Assembly (NCBI RefSeq): GCF_024171785.1
Contig: NZ_JAMTCK010000003.1
Coordinates: 62,001-126,000 of the forward strand
DNA: 64,000 nt
Source: Goodfellowiella coeruleoviolacea
GTDB taxonomy: Bacteria > Actinomycetota > Actinomycetes > Mycobacteriales > Pseudonocardiaceae
Direction: 5' to 3'
In this document: positions 33,139-42,680 of the stretch, piece by piece
How positions within the stretch are numbered: position 1 is the first letter of the stretch
How the letters are laid out: the number at the start of each line of letters is the position of its first letter
Translations under genes and position numbers: made by a program
The notes under the pieces: model-generated
Seen by the model: the letters and a program-made list of their open reading frames with translations, nothing else
The model's database searches: none
What the model was told of the DNA's origin: nothing

Positions 33139-33156
33139 ATCCAGCTTCGGCTGGAT
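33139..33156 (+). terminator. UUCG hairpin between the two tRNAs
   Basis: ATCCAGC-TTCG-GCTGGAT, 7-bp stem with an ultra-stable tetraloop. It may separate or help process the tRNA transcript. Confidence 0.5.
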
Positions 33157-33169
33157 GACAACTGAACAG

Positions 33170-33242
33170 GCGCTCGTAGCTCAATGGATAGAGCACTTGA
33201 CTACGGATCAAGAGGTTGCAGGTTCGAGTCCTGCCGAGCGCG
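33170..33242 (+). tRNA. tRNA-Arg (anticodon ACG)
   Basis: 73 nt. The acceptor stem GCGCTCG pairs with CGAGCGC (33235-33241), discriminator G. The anticodon loop CTACGGA gives ACG, read as ICG after deamination. The T loop GGTTCGAGTC is standard. CCA is not encoded. Confidence 0.97.
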
Positions 33243-33247
33243 CAAGA

Positions 33248-33290
33248 GCGAGGGTCTTAGCTGGACAGTCAGCTAAGACCCTCGCTTTTT
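33248..33290 (+). terminator. Strong intrinsic terminator after tRNA-Arg
   Basis: Perfect 16-bp arms (33248-33263, 33270-33285), loop GACAGT, then TTTTT. Textbook Rho-independent form. Confidence 0.95.
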
Positions 33291-33304
33291 GCGATCTTGG
33301 GGTC

Positions 33305-33357
33305 GTCTCCCACACCGAGCAGGCGCTCGGTGACACCTTGACCCGAGAGTGGGAGAC
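33305..33357 (+). other. Nested inverted repeats, possible structured RNA
   Basis: Outer arms GTCTCCCAC (33305-33313) and GTGGGAGAC (33349-33357) enclose an inner hairpin ACCGAGC/GCTCGGT (33314-33320, 33325-33331). Together they could fold as a small two-way or three-way structure between the tRNA terminator and the CRISPR repeats. No known RNA family is recognised. Confidence 0.35.
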
Positions 33358-33381
33358 ATGGCGAAAGGTGACCTTCCGAAG

Positions 33382-33533
33382 GGGACCACCCCCGCGGGTG
33401 CGGGGACCACTTGCCGATCTGGCGCGGCAACTCCAGCGTGCCGGGACCACCCCCGCGTGTGCGGGGACCACCAGGCCATGACGAAGAACCTTGAGGCTGG
33501 CCGGGGGACCACCCCCGCGTGTGCGGGGACCAC
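33382..33533 (-). CRISPR. Orphan CRISPR array, 3 repeats, type I-E-like
   Basis: Three 29-nt repeats at 33382-33410, 33443-33471 and 33505-33533 with spacers of 32 nt (33411-33442) and 33 nt (33472-33504). On the minus strand the repeat starts GTGGTCCCCGC and ends GGGGGTGGTCCC, the form used by actinobacterial type I-E systems. The leftmost repeat carries a base change in its centre, as trailer-end repeats usually do, so the leader should lie on the right (after 33533). No cas gene is present anywhere in this window. Confidence 0.9.
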
Positions 33534-33744
33534 GCTTCCTGATCAGCAGCTTTCTCTACTGATCTTGCCAGATTTGGCCAGTCAGACGGACTGTTTCAGG
33601 CACTTGCCACCGGCTCTCCGGCTCATTCTCCGGCTCGATTTCTCCTGCCGCCTGAGGCTACTCACGTTGCGGTGTTCGCTCTGGCCGCCGGAGCACCCGG
33701 CGGTCTTGCTCGTCTTCTCCCCGTCTCGGTGGGAGAATCACCGG

Positions 33745-34125
33745 ATGCCGAGCCGACTAGCCGTCATCGCGATCGACGCCGTCAACCCCGAGGTCGTCGC
33801 CGACTTCTGGTGCGCCGTGCTCGGCTGGACCATCCTGGACCGAGCACCCGACGGCATTACCATCGGCGACAGTGAGCGGTCCTGGCCGATGATCGACATC
33901 TTCGAGGTGCCCGAGACCAAGACGGTCAAGAACCGCCTGCACTTCGACCTGCGTGCCGACGGGGTGTCGACGGCGGACGAACTGGACCGGCTGCTGGCGC
34001 TGGGAGCGCGGCGAGTCGACGTGGGCCAGTCGCCCGACGTGAGCTGGGTCGTCCTGGCCGATCCGGAGGGCAACGAGTTCTGTCTGCTGTCCCAGTCGGT
34101 CCAGCAACTGTCCGAACAGAGCTAA
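33745..34125 (+). CDS. VOC/glyoxalase-like protein
   Basis: 126 residues from ATG 33745, with GGGAGAATC about 6 bases upstream; reading frames further upstream only translate the CRISPR repeats. LAVIAIDAVNPEVVADFWCAVLGWTILDR and VSWVVLADPEGNEFCLL are the two halves of the VOC fold. VPETKTVKNRLHFDLRAD aligns with the VOC protein at 24044, so they are paralogues. Substrate unknown. Confidence 0.88.
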   Translation: MPSRLAVIAIDAVNPEVVADFWCAVLGWTILDRAPDGITIGDSERSWPMIDIFEVPETKTVKNRLHFDLRADGVSTADELDRLLALGARRVDVGQSPDVSWVVLADPEGNEFCLLSQSVQQLSEQS

Positions 34126-34224
34126 CGCCTCCGCCCGCCGGCCGCGCGCAGGAACACCGGCCTTTGGTTTGCCGGCTGGTTCGCGCCCGTGGGTTGTCGG
34201 GGTGGCCGGCTACGGTGCGGCGCC

Positions 34225-35793
34225 ATGACGACTCCCCCTGTGCTGACCGATCTGGCCGCGCGGATCGCCGCGGCCGCGCCCGAGGGTTGGGAACGGGCTC
34301 GGCTGCGGTGGCGCATCCGCGAGGACGGCACGGGCCGCAGCGAGCCCACGTACACGCTGACCGGTGGTGAGAGCCGTCGCGTCAACCTCGACCTGTCGGA
34401 TCGGGCCTTCGACGTGATCAGGGTGGTGGAGCGCGCGCCGGTGCACCTCGTGCTGGAGGTGGCGGCGACGGGCCAGTTCGCGGCGACCGTGGGTGAGACC
34501 GTTGATCGCGGCGAACCGGACAAGTCGATCCTGTACGTCCGCGACGAGGACGCCACCCCGCCGGACCGGGGCGACGAGCAGGACGGGCCCGCCGCCGCCA
34601 CCCCCGCCGGTGATCCCGAGGAGGCCGTGCGGCTCTTCCACGAGTTGATGCGCCGCCGCGCGGAGATCGTCGGCTATGCGGAAGAACTGCCGCCGCCGGC
34701 CAGCGACGAGGACCTGGACGAGCTGGAGGAGCGGCTGGGCGTCGCGCTGCCCGCGGACCTGCGCGCCCTCTACCGCGTCGCCAACGGCGACGACACCCTC
34801 ACCACGCCGGTGTTCGACCGGCACCCCTGGATTCCCGTCGAGGAGGTGGGTGAGGAGGACGACGAGTGGGCTGAGATCTCGCGGGCCTGGAAATACGAGC
34901 CGCAGCGCAAGCCCGTGCTGGACGCCGAGCCGGCGAACAGCGTCCGGCGCTCGGTGCTGCGGCCGGGGTGGATCCGGTTCGCGCACGACACCGGCGGCAA
35001 CTGGCTCGCCGTGGACATGGACCCGGCCGCCGGCGGGTGTCCGGGCCAGGTCATCGCGGTCGGCATCGACTTCGTGGAGGCGCCCCTCCGCGTCGCCGAC
35101 TCGGTGACCACGTTCCTGCGCCTGCTGGTGGAGGCGGTGGAGCGGGGTGACTACGAGTGCCACGGCGGGGACGACCTGCACATCGAGGCGGATTTCCCGC
35201 ACTGGGGCGAGGTGGACCAGGAGCGCACCTGGTACGCGGACGCCCGGCTGCTCGCCGAGGCCGGGGCCGAGGTGCGCCCCAAACTCCAGAAGGTCCGGGT
35301 GACCGGCGTCGAGGACCTCGGTTTCCTCGCGAACATGCCCAACCTGCGGGTGGTGGGCCTGGCTGGCCCCGGCCAACTGGATCTGGCCCCGGTGCGCGCG
35401 CTGCCGGTCGAGGCACTGGAACTCGACCTGGAGTCCGTCGACCTGGCGCCGTTGGCCGGGCACGACGAGCTGCGCTTCCTGTCGATCACCGCCAGGACCG
35501 CCGTTGACCTGGCGCCCCTGCGCACGCTGCCCGCGCTGTGGGCGCTGGACGTGGCGGCCGCCCCGGTCGCCGACCTCGCCGCCATCGCCGACCTGCCCGG
35601 TCTGCGCTACCTGGAGGTGACCCGCGACCAGTGGCGCGAGCTGTGGCACCGGGACGATCTGGTGTCGTCCCTCGCCGTCGTCGGCATCCACCCCGAACCG
35701 CCGCAGCGGGAGTGGCCGCTCGGCACCGGCTGGGCGGCGACCGAACACGGCCTGCCGCCCCGGCGCGTCACGGGGCACTGGACAACGGGATGA
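34225..35793 (+). CDS. SUKH (SMI1/KNR4) family protein with leucine-rich C-terminus
   Basis: 522 residues from ATG 34225. Three parts are visible. Residues 1-120 form a charged domain with repeated beta strands (RVNLDLSDRAFDVIRVV). Residues about 145-320 form an SMI1/KNR4 domain (LPPPASDEDLDELEERLGVALPADLRALYRVANG, then GWIRFAHDTGGNWLAVDMDP). Residues about 360-480 hold a leucine/alanine-rich run with about 20-residue periodicity (LGFLANMPNLRVVGLAG; LDLAPVRALPVEALELDL; VDLAPLRTLPALWALDV) resembling short LRR turns. SUKH proteins often act as immunity proteins against polymorphic toxins, but no toxin gene lies nearby. Cytoplasmic. Confidence 0.78.
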   Translation: MTTPPVLTDLAARIAAAAPEGWERARLRWRIREDGTGRSEPTYTLTGGESRRVNLDLSDRAFDVIRVVERAPVHLVLEVAATGQFAATVGETVDRGEPDKSILYVRDEDATPPDRGDEQDGPAAATPAGDPEEAVRLFHELMRRRAEIVGYAEELPPPASDEDLDELEERLGVALPADLRALYRVANGDDTLTTPVFDRHPWIPVEEVGEEDDEWAEISRAWKYEPQRKPVLDAEPANSVRRSVLRPGWIRFAHDTGGNWLAVDMDPAAGGCPGQVIAVGIDFVEAPLRVADSVTTFLRLLVEAVERGDYECHGGDDLHIEADFPHWGEVDQERTWYADARLLAEAGAEVRPKLQKVRVTGVEDLGFLANMPNLRVVGLAGPGQLDLAPVRALPVEALELDLESVDLAPLAGHDELRFLSITARTAVDLAPLRTLPALWALDVAAAPVADLAAIADLPGLRYLEVTRDQWRELWHRDDLVSSLAVVGIHPEPPQREWPLGTGWAATEHGLPPRRVTGHWTTG

Positions 35794-35826
35794 CGGGGTG
35801 ACGCTCGGCGCCCGCTGCCGCGCTGG

Positions 35827-36612
35827 TCAGCTCTCGCAGGCCACGCCGTCGTTGTCGCGGTCAAGGCCGGCGCGGTAGCCGGGCTCGCCTCGGTGCAGTG
35901 GTGCGGCGCCGGCCGCCTTGGCCTGGGAGCAGTTGGCGTAGTAGACCGCCTCGGGCTGCTGCTGGACCACGGGTGGGTCGGGTTCGCGGGTGGGCTGCCG
36001 CTCGGGCGTGGCCTCGGGCGGCGGGGTGGTCACCGGCAGGGTGTCCGCGCCGCGGCAGGGTTCACCCCACAGGCCGAGGCCGGCCTGGTGGGCGGTGTCC
36101 TGGGCCTGGCTGAGCGGGCTGCCTGGGGTCGCGGGCCGGGCCAGGCCCTGGCTGACCGCGAGGGTGGCGAAGTCGGTGCCGTCGGCCAGGCGCAGTGCGG
36201 GTGGGTGGCCCTGCGCCACCCACTGGACCTGCTTGTTCAGCAGGGTGGTGCGGGCGAACTCGGTGGCCGGGTCGCGCCAGCACTCGCCGGGCACGGCCAG
36301 GCTGTCGAGGGTGACGGTCAGGCCGTCGGACAGGACGACCGTGCGGGCGTCGGTGACCGCGACCACCGTGGGCAGGGGTGGCGGGGTCGAGGGTGTCGTG
36401 GCCGCCGCCGGGCTCGACGTGGAACTCGCGGTGGTGGTGCTGCTGGTCGTCGCCGGGGCCGGGCTGGTGGCGGCCTGCTGGCCGGTGGACTCGCGGTCGC
36501 CGAAGATGCCGGCGACGAGCACGAGCGCCACCAGGGCCAGCAGGCCGACGCGCAACCAGCGCGGGACGCGCCGCCACCGCTCCCGAAATCTGGTCGGCTG
36601 TCCTGCTGCCAT
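35827..36612 (-). CDS. Membrane-anchored SNase-like protein with excalibur domain
   Basis: 261 residues from ATG 36612, chosen for GAGGGGGATATTC just upstream. One transmembrane segment lies at about 22-40 (WLRVGLLALVALVLVAGIFG), then a Thr/Ser/Pro linker. The central part (TDARTVVLSDGLTVTLDSLAVPGECWRDPA, EFARTTLLNKQVQWV, FATLAVSQGLARP) is laid out like a staphylococcal-nuclease domain, but the active-site arginines are not all evident. The C-terminus is an excalibur Ca-binding domain (YYANCSQAKAAGAAPLHRGEPGY, ending DRDNDGVACES). Probably extracytoplasmic. Confidence 0.8.
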   Translation of the reverse strand: MAAGQPTRFRERWRRVPRWLRVGLLALVALVLVAGIFGDRESTGQQAATSPAPATTSSTTTASSTSSPAAATTPSTPPPLPTVVAVTDARTVVLSDGLTVTLDSLAVPGECWRDPATEFARTTLLNKQVQWVAQGHPPALRLADGTDFATLAVSQGLARPATPGSPLSQAQDTAHQAGLGLWGEPCRGADTLPVTTPPPEATPERQPTREPDPPVVQQQPEAVYYANCSQAKAAGAAPLHRGEPGYRAGLDRDNDGVACES

Positions 36613-36823
36613 GAATATCCCCCTCATTCTTCGGTTTTCCCCAGGCCACCGGAGCGCGGTCACGCTATCGGCAGTTCTGGCCGGCTGGCCAGGGAGAATG
36701 CCGCCGGCCGCGGTGGTGGGGCAAATTGTTATCCGAAGGATTACCGGGGGTAGTTCCGCGAAATGAGCGACGCGTCAGATCGGGTGATATCCGGAATTTG
36801 GTGTAACGCTTTTCAGTGGGACA

Positions 36824-36846
36824 CCTGAGCCAGGGACCGGCTCAGG
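36824..36846 (-). terminator. Hairpin at the end of the MerR gene
   Basis: CCTGAGCC (36824-36831) pairs with GGCTCAGG (36839-36846), loop of 7. It overlaps the MerR stop codon. Confidence 0.5.
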
Positions 36847-37705
36847 CCCGGGTGATCGGCTCCTGGAGTTCGACCACCCACTGGGCGCGGTCGGCGGGGC
36901 AGTCCAGGTACAGCTCCCGGGTGTACCCGGCCGAGCGGTAGCCGTTGGCCTCGATCCAGTGGGCCAGCGCCTGCGCGCTGGGCATCACCTCGTCCATGGA
37001 GCCCCGGTGCACGGTGGTGGCCGCCTCGATCTCGGGCAGGTCCACGATGGCGAAGTCGTGGTCCGCCCGGGGTTCGGCCGCGACCGGCAGGCAGGCGTGC
37101 ACCGTGATCAGGCCCTCGCCCTCGCGCGAGTCGGCGTTGCCGGGGCGATCACCGGCCTCCGCCCGGTGCTCGGTGTAGTAGGCGATGCCCGGACCGGTCG
37201 GGGTCAGACCGGCGGCGGTGAGCCGGCGCTCCAGTTCCGGGTAGAGCGGCGCGATGACCGGGCTGATGTCCTCCGGGGCGAACCCGGCGGCGGTGGCGGT
37301 CAGCTCGGCGACCCGGACGGCGGGCAGCCGCTTGATCACGACGTCGTGGGCGGGCATGTGGTGCGCACCTTCTTCCAGTGTCCGGAGCCTCGCCTCGACC
37401 CGGGCCAGCCGCGCGGTCTCCGCCGCCAGCCGCTCCGCCACCTCCGCCCGCCGCAGCCGCAGCATGCCGCGCAGCTCGGCGATGCTCACCCGCTCGTCCA
37501 GGATCGCCCCGACCTGGTGCAGGGTGAAGCCCAGCTCCTTCAACGCGGTGAGCCGGTTGAGCCGGGTGAGCTGGTCGGCGCGGTAGTAGCGGTAGCCGGT
37601 GGCGGCGTCGACCCGGGCGGGCCGCAGCAGTCCGATGGCGTCGTAGTGGCGCAGCATCCGCACCGACACCTGGCCGTGTCTGGCGAAATCTCCAATGCTG
37701 AACAT
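36842..37705 (-). CDS. MerR family regulator with GyrI-like effector domain
   Basis: 287 residues from ATG 37705, with GGGAGG 6 bases upstream. The N-terminus is a MerR winged helix: FSIGDFARHGQVSVRMLRHYDAIGLLRPARVDAATGYRYYRADQLTRLNRLTALKELGFTL. A coiled-coil dimer helix (AEVAERLAAETARLARVEARLRTLE) follows. The C-terminal ~155 residues (VVIKRLPAVRVAEL, DFAIVDLPEIEAATTVHRGS, YTRELYLDCP) form a GyrI-like/BmrR-type ligand-binding domain that senses small, often cationic drugs. A MerR-type operator and promoter lie just upstream. Divergent from the PQQ protein gene at 37805, which it may regulate. Confidence 0.92.
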   Translation of the reverse strand: MFSIGDFARHGQVSVRMLRHYDAIGLLRPARVDAATGYRYYRADQLTRLNRLTALKELGFTLHQVGAILDERVSIAELRGMLRLRRAEVAERLAAETARLARVEARLRTLEEGAHHMPAHDVVIKRLPAVRVAELTATAAGFAPEDISPVIAPLYPELERRLTAAGLTPTGPGIAYYTEHRAEAGDRPGNADSREGEGLITVHACLPVAAEPRADHDFAIVDLPEIEAATTVHRGSMDEVMPSAQALAHWIEANGYRSAGYTRELYLDCPADRAQWVVELQEPITRA

Positions 37706-37725
37706 GACGCCTCCCAGTGCAGCGG

Positions 37726-37746
37726 CTGACACGGTGTCAGGGTCAA
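37726..37746. promoter_or_regulatory. MerR operator/promoter
   Basis: CTGACACGGTGTCAG (37726-37740) has 7-bp arms. On the minus strand TTGACC (37746-37741) abuts it as a -35 element, so the dyad fills the spacer as in MerR-controlled promoters. It lies 21 bp before the merR start. Confidence 0.75.
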
Positions 37747-37804
37747 GAGCGCCTCGGCGGACCGGGCTTGGTTGACTTGGCCCGCGCGCTGTCCGGAGGT
37801 GTTG

Positions 37805-38773
37805 GTGTTGTCACTGCCACGTGGCGATCTGGGCCGGACCGGGGTGTACCCGGTGTCGGGGCTGGCCGAGCCGAGCGGGGTGCGCTGGCGCACCGCGGAC
37901 CGGCGCGGCTACGGCCTGCTCAAGACCGTGCCCGCGGTGGCCGATGGGTTGGTGGTGCTGTCGTTGGGGTTCGTCGAGCACCGCACGCGCGGCGGTGTGC
38001 TCGCCCTCGACCTGGCCAGCGGCGCCGAGGTGTGGCGGGTCGAGGGCGAGCGCGGGAGCCGGTGCGTGCTGGCCGACCAGTCGGCCAGCTCCGGTGGGCG
38101 TGCGGGGCGCGCCCGGCGCGGCATCGCCCGCGCGGACGAGTGGCTGGTCACCGACGCGTGTCACGCCGCGGTCGCCGACCAGACCGCGTGGCTGCCCCGG
38201 CACCGGGAGCACGGCGCCGACCGCGACCACCGGGAGGACCGCTTCCACGGCGAGTTCCCCTGGACCAGCACCGAGATCGTGGGCCACGACCTGCGCACCG
38301 GACAGCTCCGGCACACCTACGTCCCGGACCCGGGCCGGTACCGGATCGGCAACAGCCCGGTGGTGGTGGCCGCCGGCCGGGTGTACGCGGTGCTGGTCGA
38401 CTTCGGCTGGCCGGCGTGGAACATCGCGAGTCGCGTCGACTCCCCCCGACCGGAGCTGCACGTGCTGGACGCGGCCACCGGCGAGCTGGTCTGGCAGCGC
38501 GAGCTGGGCCTGCTGCCGATCGGCTCGCTGGTGCTGGCCGGCGGCCTGCTGTACCTGGCCGCGGCCGACGGCGAGGTGCACGCGCTGGACGCGGACAGCG
38601 GGGAACTCCGGTGGCGGGCCCACGTCGGGGCGGAGCTGGGCGCGCACGTCGACCGCGAGTACGACGTCGGCGCGGACGCACCCGACCCGTACGCGGTGGT
38701 GCCGGACTTCCTGGTGCCCGGGGACGGCGTGCTGTACGCGCAGACCAGGACGGGTGTGCTCGCGCTGGGCTGA
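37805..38773 (+). CDS. PQQ-like beta-propeller protein, first of pair
   Basis: 322 residues from GTG 37805 with GGAGG 5 bases upstream. Repeated blades carry the PQQ/quinoprotein signature: VLALDLASGAEVWRVEGE, IVGHDLRTGQLRHTY, LHVLDAATGELVWQRELG, VHALDADSGELRWRAHVG. No signal peptide or lipobox is seen, so it may be cytoplasmic, unlike BamB. It starts with PRGDLGRTGVYPVSGLAEPSGVRWR, closely similar to the next gene (YGDSGRTGRFAVSGLDRPSGWDW). The two are tandem paralogues. Function unknown; a scaffold or ligand-binding role is possible. Confidence 0.82.
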   Translation: MLSLPRGDLGRTGVYPVSGLAEPSGVRWRTADRRGYGLLKTVPAVADGLVVLSLGFVEHRTRGGVLALDLASGAEVWRVEGERGSRCVLADQSASSGGRAGRARRGIARADEWLVTDACHAAVADQTAWLPRHREHGADRDHREDRFHGEFPWTSTEIVGHDLRTGQLRHTYVPDPGRYRIGNSPVVVAAGRVYAVLVDFGWPAWNIASRVDSPRPELHVLDAATGELVWQRELGLLPIGSLVLAGGLLYLAAADGEVHALDADSGELRWRAHVGAELGAHVDREYDVGADAPDPYAVVPDFLVPGDGVLYAQTRTGVLALG

Positions 38774-38840
38774 GCACCGGCGCGGCCAACGGTGAACGGT
38801 GAACGGCCGAGGTGAACGGTGAACCGAGGAGGGGGAGCAC

Positions 38841-40067
38841 ATGATGGTGCCGGCGTACGGGGATTCCGGCCGGACCGGGCGGTTCGCGGTGTCCGGATTG
38901 GACAGACCGAGCGGCTGGGACTGGCACTCCGACATCGGCAACCCCGTGGTCGGCCGGCTGCTGCGGGACGGCGACCTGCTGTTCCTGGGCGGTGGCAACG
39001 GCGTGCTCACGGCGGTGGACGCGGACAACGGGGTGATCCGCTGGCAGAAGCAGGTGCGGGTGATCCGGCCGCTGCCCGACGACTGGGAGGACCCGAACCC
39101 GGACGAGTGGGACTACGGCTGGGAAGAGCACGAGTGGCTGGCCATCCCGCTCGCGGTGGTCGCGGGCAAGGTGTTCGTCAAGGTCGAGATCGTGGACCAG
39201 GACCCGTACGAGGTCGCGGTCGACCGCTACACCGGTGAGCTGGTCGGCGAGGTGACCACCGGGGAACCCGGGGTGGACCCGGCCACCCTGGTCATGCTGG
39301 ACACGCTGCGCGCCGTGGACCCGCTCACGCTGCGGGTGCACTGGTGGCCGAAGGGCGTCGACACCTGGCCGCTGGAGGCACCGCCCGCCGTGGTCGACGG
39401 CCTGGTGGTGGCCTCGTGCAAGGTGGATCCGGAGCGTGGACACGGCGGGCTGCACGCGTTCGACCGGGCCAGCGGAGAGCGGGTGTGGGGGATCGGTGTC
39501 GAGCGCGACGCCGAGGGCAACGCGGTGGCCGTCCACCCGGTCCACCCGGCGGTGGCCGACCGGACGGTGTGGATTCCGCGCTGGCGCGGGGAGAGCACCG
39601 AGATCGTCGGGTTCGACCTGCGCACCGGTCGGCTGGTGCACGAGTACGCGCCGGCCGAGGGCGGGCGCTGGCGGGCCAGTGGCGCGGTGGCCGTGGCCGG
39701 CGGACTGGTGTACGCGGTGCTCACCAACGGGGCGCCGCTGCCCGAGGGGCAGTCCCACCCCGCCGAGGTGCACGCGCTCGACGCGGCAACGGGTGAGCTG
39801 CTGTGGGTGTCGCCGGTGGGCCTGCCGGTGGTCGGCTCGCCGGTGCTGGCCGGCGACCAGGTGCTGCTGGCCGGCTCGGACGGCCGGGTGTGCGGGCTGG
39901 ACGCGCGCACCGGTGCGCTGTGGTGGACCGCGGACGTGGAGGTCGAGCTGGGCGTTGGCGCCATCAACGCGGCCCGCGGGGTGCACACGGAGTTCCCGGC
40001 CGCGCTGCTCCCCGGTGACGGTGTCCTGTATGGACAGAGCAGGACGGGGGTGGTGGCGCTGCGCTGA
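38841..40067 (+). CDS. PQQ-like beta-propeller protein, second of pair
   Basis: 408 residues from ATG 38841 (AGGAGGGGGAG upstream), 67 bp after the first propeller gene. Blade motifs: LTAVDADNGVIRWQKQV, LHAFDRASGERVWGIGV, IVGFDLRTGRLVHEYAP, VHALDAATGELLWVSPVG, VCGLDARTGALWWTADV. It is about 85 residues longer than its neighbour, with an extra acidic region (DDWEDPNPDEWDYGWEEHEW) near residues 80-100. No signal peptide. The gap between the two genes contains GGTGAAC repeats (38791-38824). Confidence 0.82.
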   Translation: MMVPAYGDSGRTGRFAVSGLDRPSGWDWHSDIGNPVVGRLLRDGDLLFLGGGNGVLTAVDADNGVIRWQKQVRVIRPLPDDWEDPNPDEWDYGWEEHEWLAIPLAVVAGKVFVKVEIVDQDPYEVAVDRYTGELVGEVTTGEPGVDPATLVMLDTLRAVDPLTLRVHWWPKGVDTWPLEAPPAVVDGLVVASCKVDPERGHGGLHAFDRASGERVWGIGVERDAEGNAVAVHPVHPAVADRTVWIPRWRGESTEIVGFDLRTGRLVHEYAPAEGGRWRASGAVAVAGGLVYAVLTNGAPLPEGQSHPAEVHALDAATGELLWVSPVGLPVVGSPVLAGDQVLLAGSDGRVCGLDARTGALWWTADVEVELGVGAINAARGVHTEFPAALLPGDGVLYGQSRTGVVALR

Positions 40068-40158
40068 GGTGCCGGCCCGGCGCCGGCGGTCCGGGTGACC
40101 GGGGCCACTGGTGGGGCTGACCACTACCTGGGCGGTGCACCCCTCGGCGGGCGGATAG

Positions 40159-41193
<1,035 letters not shown>

Positions 41194-41221
41194 GCACGCG
41201 TCCACACGAGACAGTCAGCGC

Positions 41222-41252
41222 ACCGGCCGGTCCCGCGACGGGGCCGGCCGGT
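41222..41252. terminator. Terminator after mdh
   Basis: ACCGGCCGGTCCC (41222-41234) pairs with GGGGCCGGCCGGT (41240-41252) over 13 bases with one G-U. Lies between converging genes. Confidence 0.75.
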
Positions 41253-41277
41253 CTGCGTTGCACCGGGCCCCGGGGCG

Positions 41278-41670
41278 CTACCCGGCGGGGTGGTCCGTTG
41301 CGGACGGAGCCGACCGGTCCTGGTGGTCCGGCCGGCTCGGCCAGCCCGGCTCGCCGGACCGCCTGGCGGCCTCGGCGCGGGCGTCGGCGATCCGGCCGAG
41401 CAGGCCGCACAGGAACTGGGACCCCAGGCCGATGGCGAGCACGAGCACCGCGGTCCCGATGCTGAGCAGGAACGCGATCGCGATGATCCCGGCGGTGATG
41501 GCGGCGACCACCAGCCCCGTGCGCAGCAGGGCGTTGCGCTGCCCGGGTAACTCCTCGGGCAGGCAGAACCACGTTGTCCACCGGGGTGCTTCCGCGGGAT
41601 GGGGGTCGGCGTCCACTCGGGACGGCCGGCGGTGGGTGGGGCCGTCGGCACCACGCGCGCCTAAGCTCAC
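41278..41670 (-). CDS. Small membrane protein of unknown function
   Basis: 130 residues from GTG 41670. A basic, Pro-rich cytoplasmic N-terminus (1-50) is followed by two adjacent membrane helices (TGLVVAAITAGIIAIAFLLS; IGTAVLVLAIGLGSQFLCGL) and a charged tail rich in Arg/Asp/Ser. This resembles small DUF3099- or DUF4229-like actinobacterial membrane proteins, but I cannot assign a family. The WTTWFCLPEELPGQRNALLRTG stretch just before the first helix is the most distinctive part. Confidence 0.65.
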   Translation of the reverse strand: MSLGARGADGPTHRRPSRVDADPHPAEAPRWTTWFCLPEELPGQRNALLRTGLVVAAITAGIIAIAFLLSIGTAVLVLAIGLGSQFLCGLLGRIADARAEAARRSGEPGWPSRPDHQDRSAPSATDHPAG

Positions 41671-42680
41671 TGTTCGTTCCTGTTCCGTTGACTACTGGGC
41701 GCGGGTTGGTTCGCGGAACCGCCAGACGCGCTGACCGCCTCGCCTGCGACGTCCTCGTCGCCGCGCCGGCCGAACGGGGATGGGCCCGGAGTCGGCCGCG
41801 GCGGAGTTCGGCCGTGTTCACGTGCTGTGTTCATTCTGGCGACGCGGCGCGTTATCACGAAGTGATCACGGTGGTTGTGCGGCGAGGTGCGGGTGTGGCT
41901 CGCCGAGCGGTCAACCGCGCGTGGTTGACCTGGTCGGGACACTGTCAGTCACGGCCTCTCGTCGACAGGCTGGCTGTTACCGACTGGACATACCCCGCAT
42001 GAACAGGGAAGTTCGCAATGCGTTAGGTAGTTGCCCACTTTCGGTAGATCATACGTACGGTAATGGTTGGTCGGTCGCGGTTTGGATAGGCCCGCTGACC
42101 GCTCCGGCGATGTGGTGGTTGCCTCGGTGATGGGGTCGCCACATTCCGTGGTGATGGGCCGTCGACAACCGCGCGGACGCTGATCAAGATTGTTTTGCGT
42201 CACTCTTTCGGGTGACTGGAAAAGGGTGGCCGTCCGCCGCTGTCTTACATCACCTTTACGCAACGGTGTGGCGTCGATGGCACGAACTTTTCCCCCTTGT
42301 GTAACGCGTCGACCAGGGGAAACGGGGATTTTGCCCGATGTCGGGCCGGGTGGGGGCGCCCTCGCCTGAACCTTTTGGGTGTTTTTTCTTCCGGTTGCCG
42401 GGGCATAGTGCGGCACACGGCCGGGCACCGGCCGCCGAATCGTGCTGTTTTGGCTGGTCACCACGGTTAGGTGCGGTGGTGATCCCCGCTGCTGTGCACG
42501 GGTCGCGCAATCAGGTAAGGTTCCGCCGTTTTCTTGGTTGGGCTACCGCGGTTCCCGCATTCGTCCGCCACGCGGGCCAATGACCGCGACCTGCCCGACC
42601 CCCCGCGCTTGGCGCACCAGTGGCGAACGCGGGGAAGAAACAGCTACGTCGGGGGCCACGCTCTAGTGGGAAGGAGACCC
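41671..42680. other. About 1 kb without a recognisable gene, upstream of the thioester protein
   Basis: No reading frame here has convincing codon bias on either strand. The stretch is locally less GC-rich than the flanks around 42040-42300 and contains several hairpins (for example GTCAC/GTGAC at 42199-42216 with a CTTTCG-type loop). The last ~200 bases before the AAGGAG site hold GC-rich inverted segments and an ACAGCTACGTCGG string. A long 5' leader or an unrecognised regulatory RNA is possible. It may also contain promoters for the divergent membrane protein gene. Confidence 0.45.

Noticed and set aside
33155-33540. Open frames of about 86-108 codons on both strands across tRNA-Arg and the repeats
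   Set aside because: They translate the tRNA, the terminator and the CRISPR repeats (TTPACAGTT-like peptides), so they are not genes.
42460-42680. Possible c-di-AMP (ydaO) riboswitch before the thioester protein gene
   Set aside because: The ACAGCTACGTCGG string recalls the 3' end of that riboswitch, but the conserved GGGGACC and GGGTGAATC parts are absent from the preceding 200 bases.
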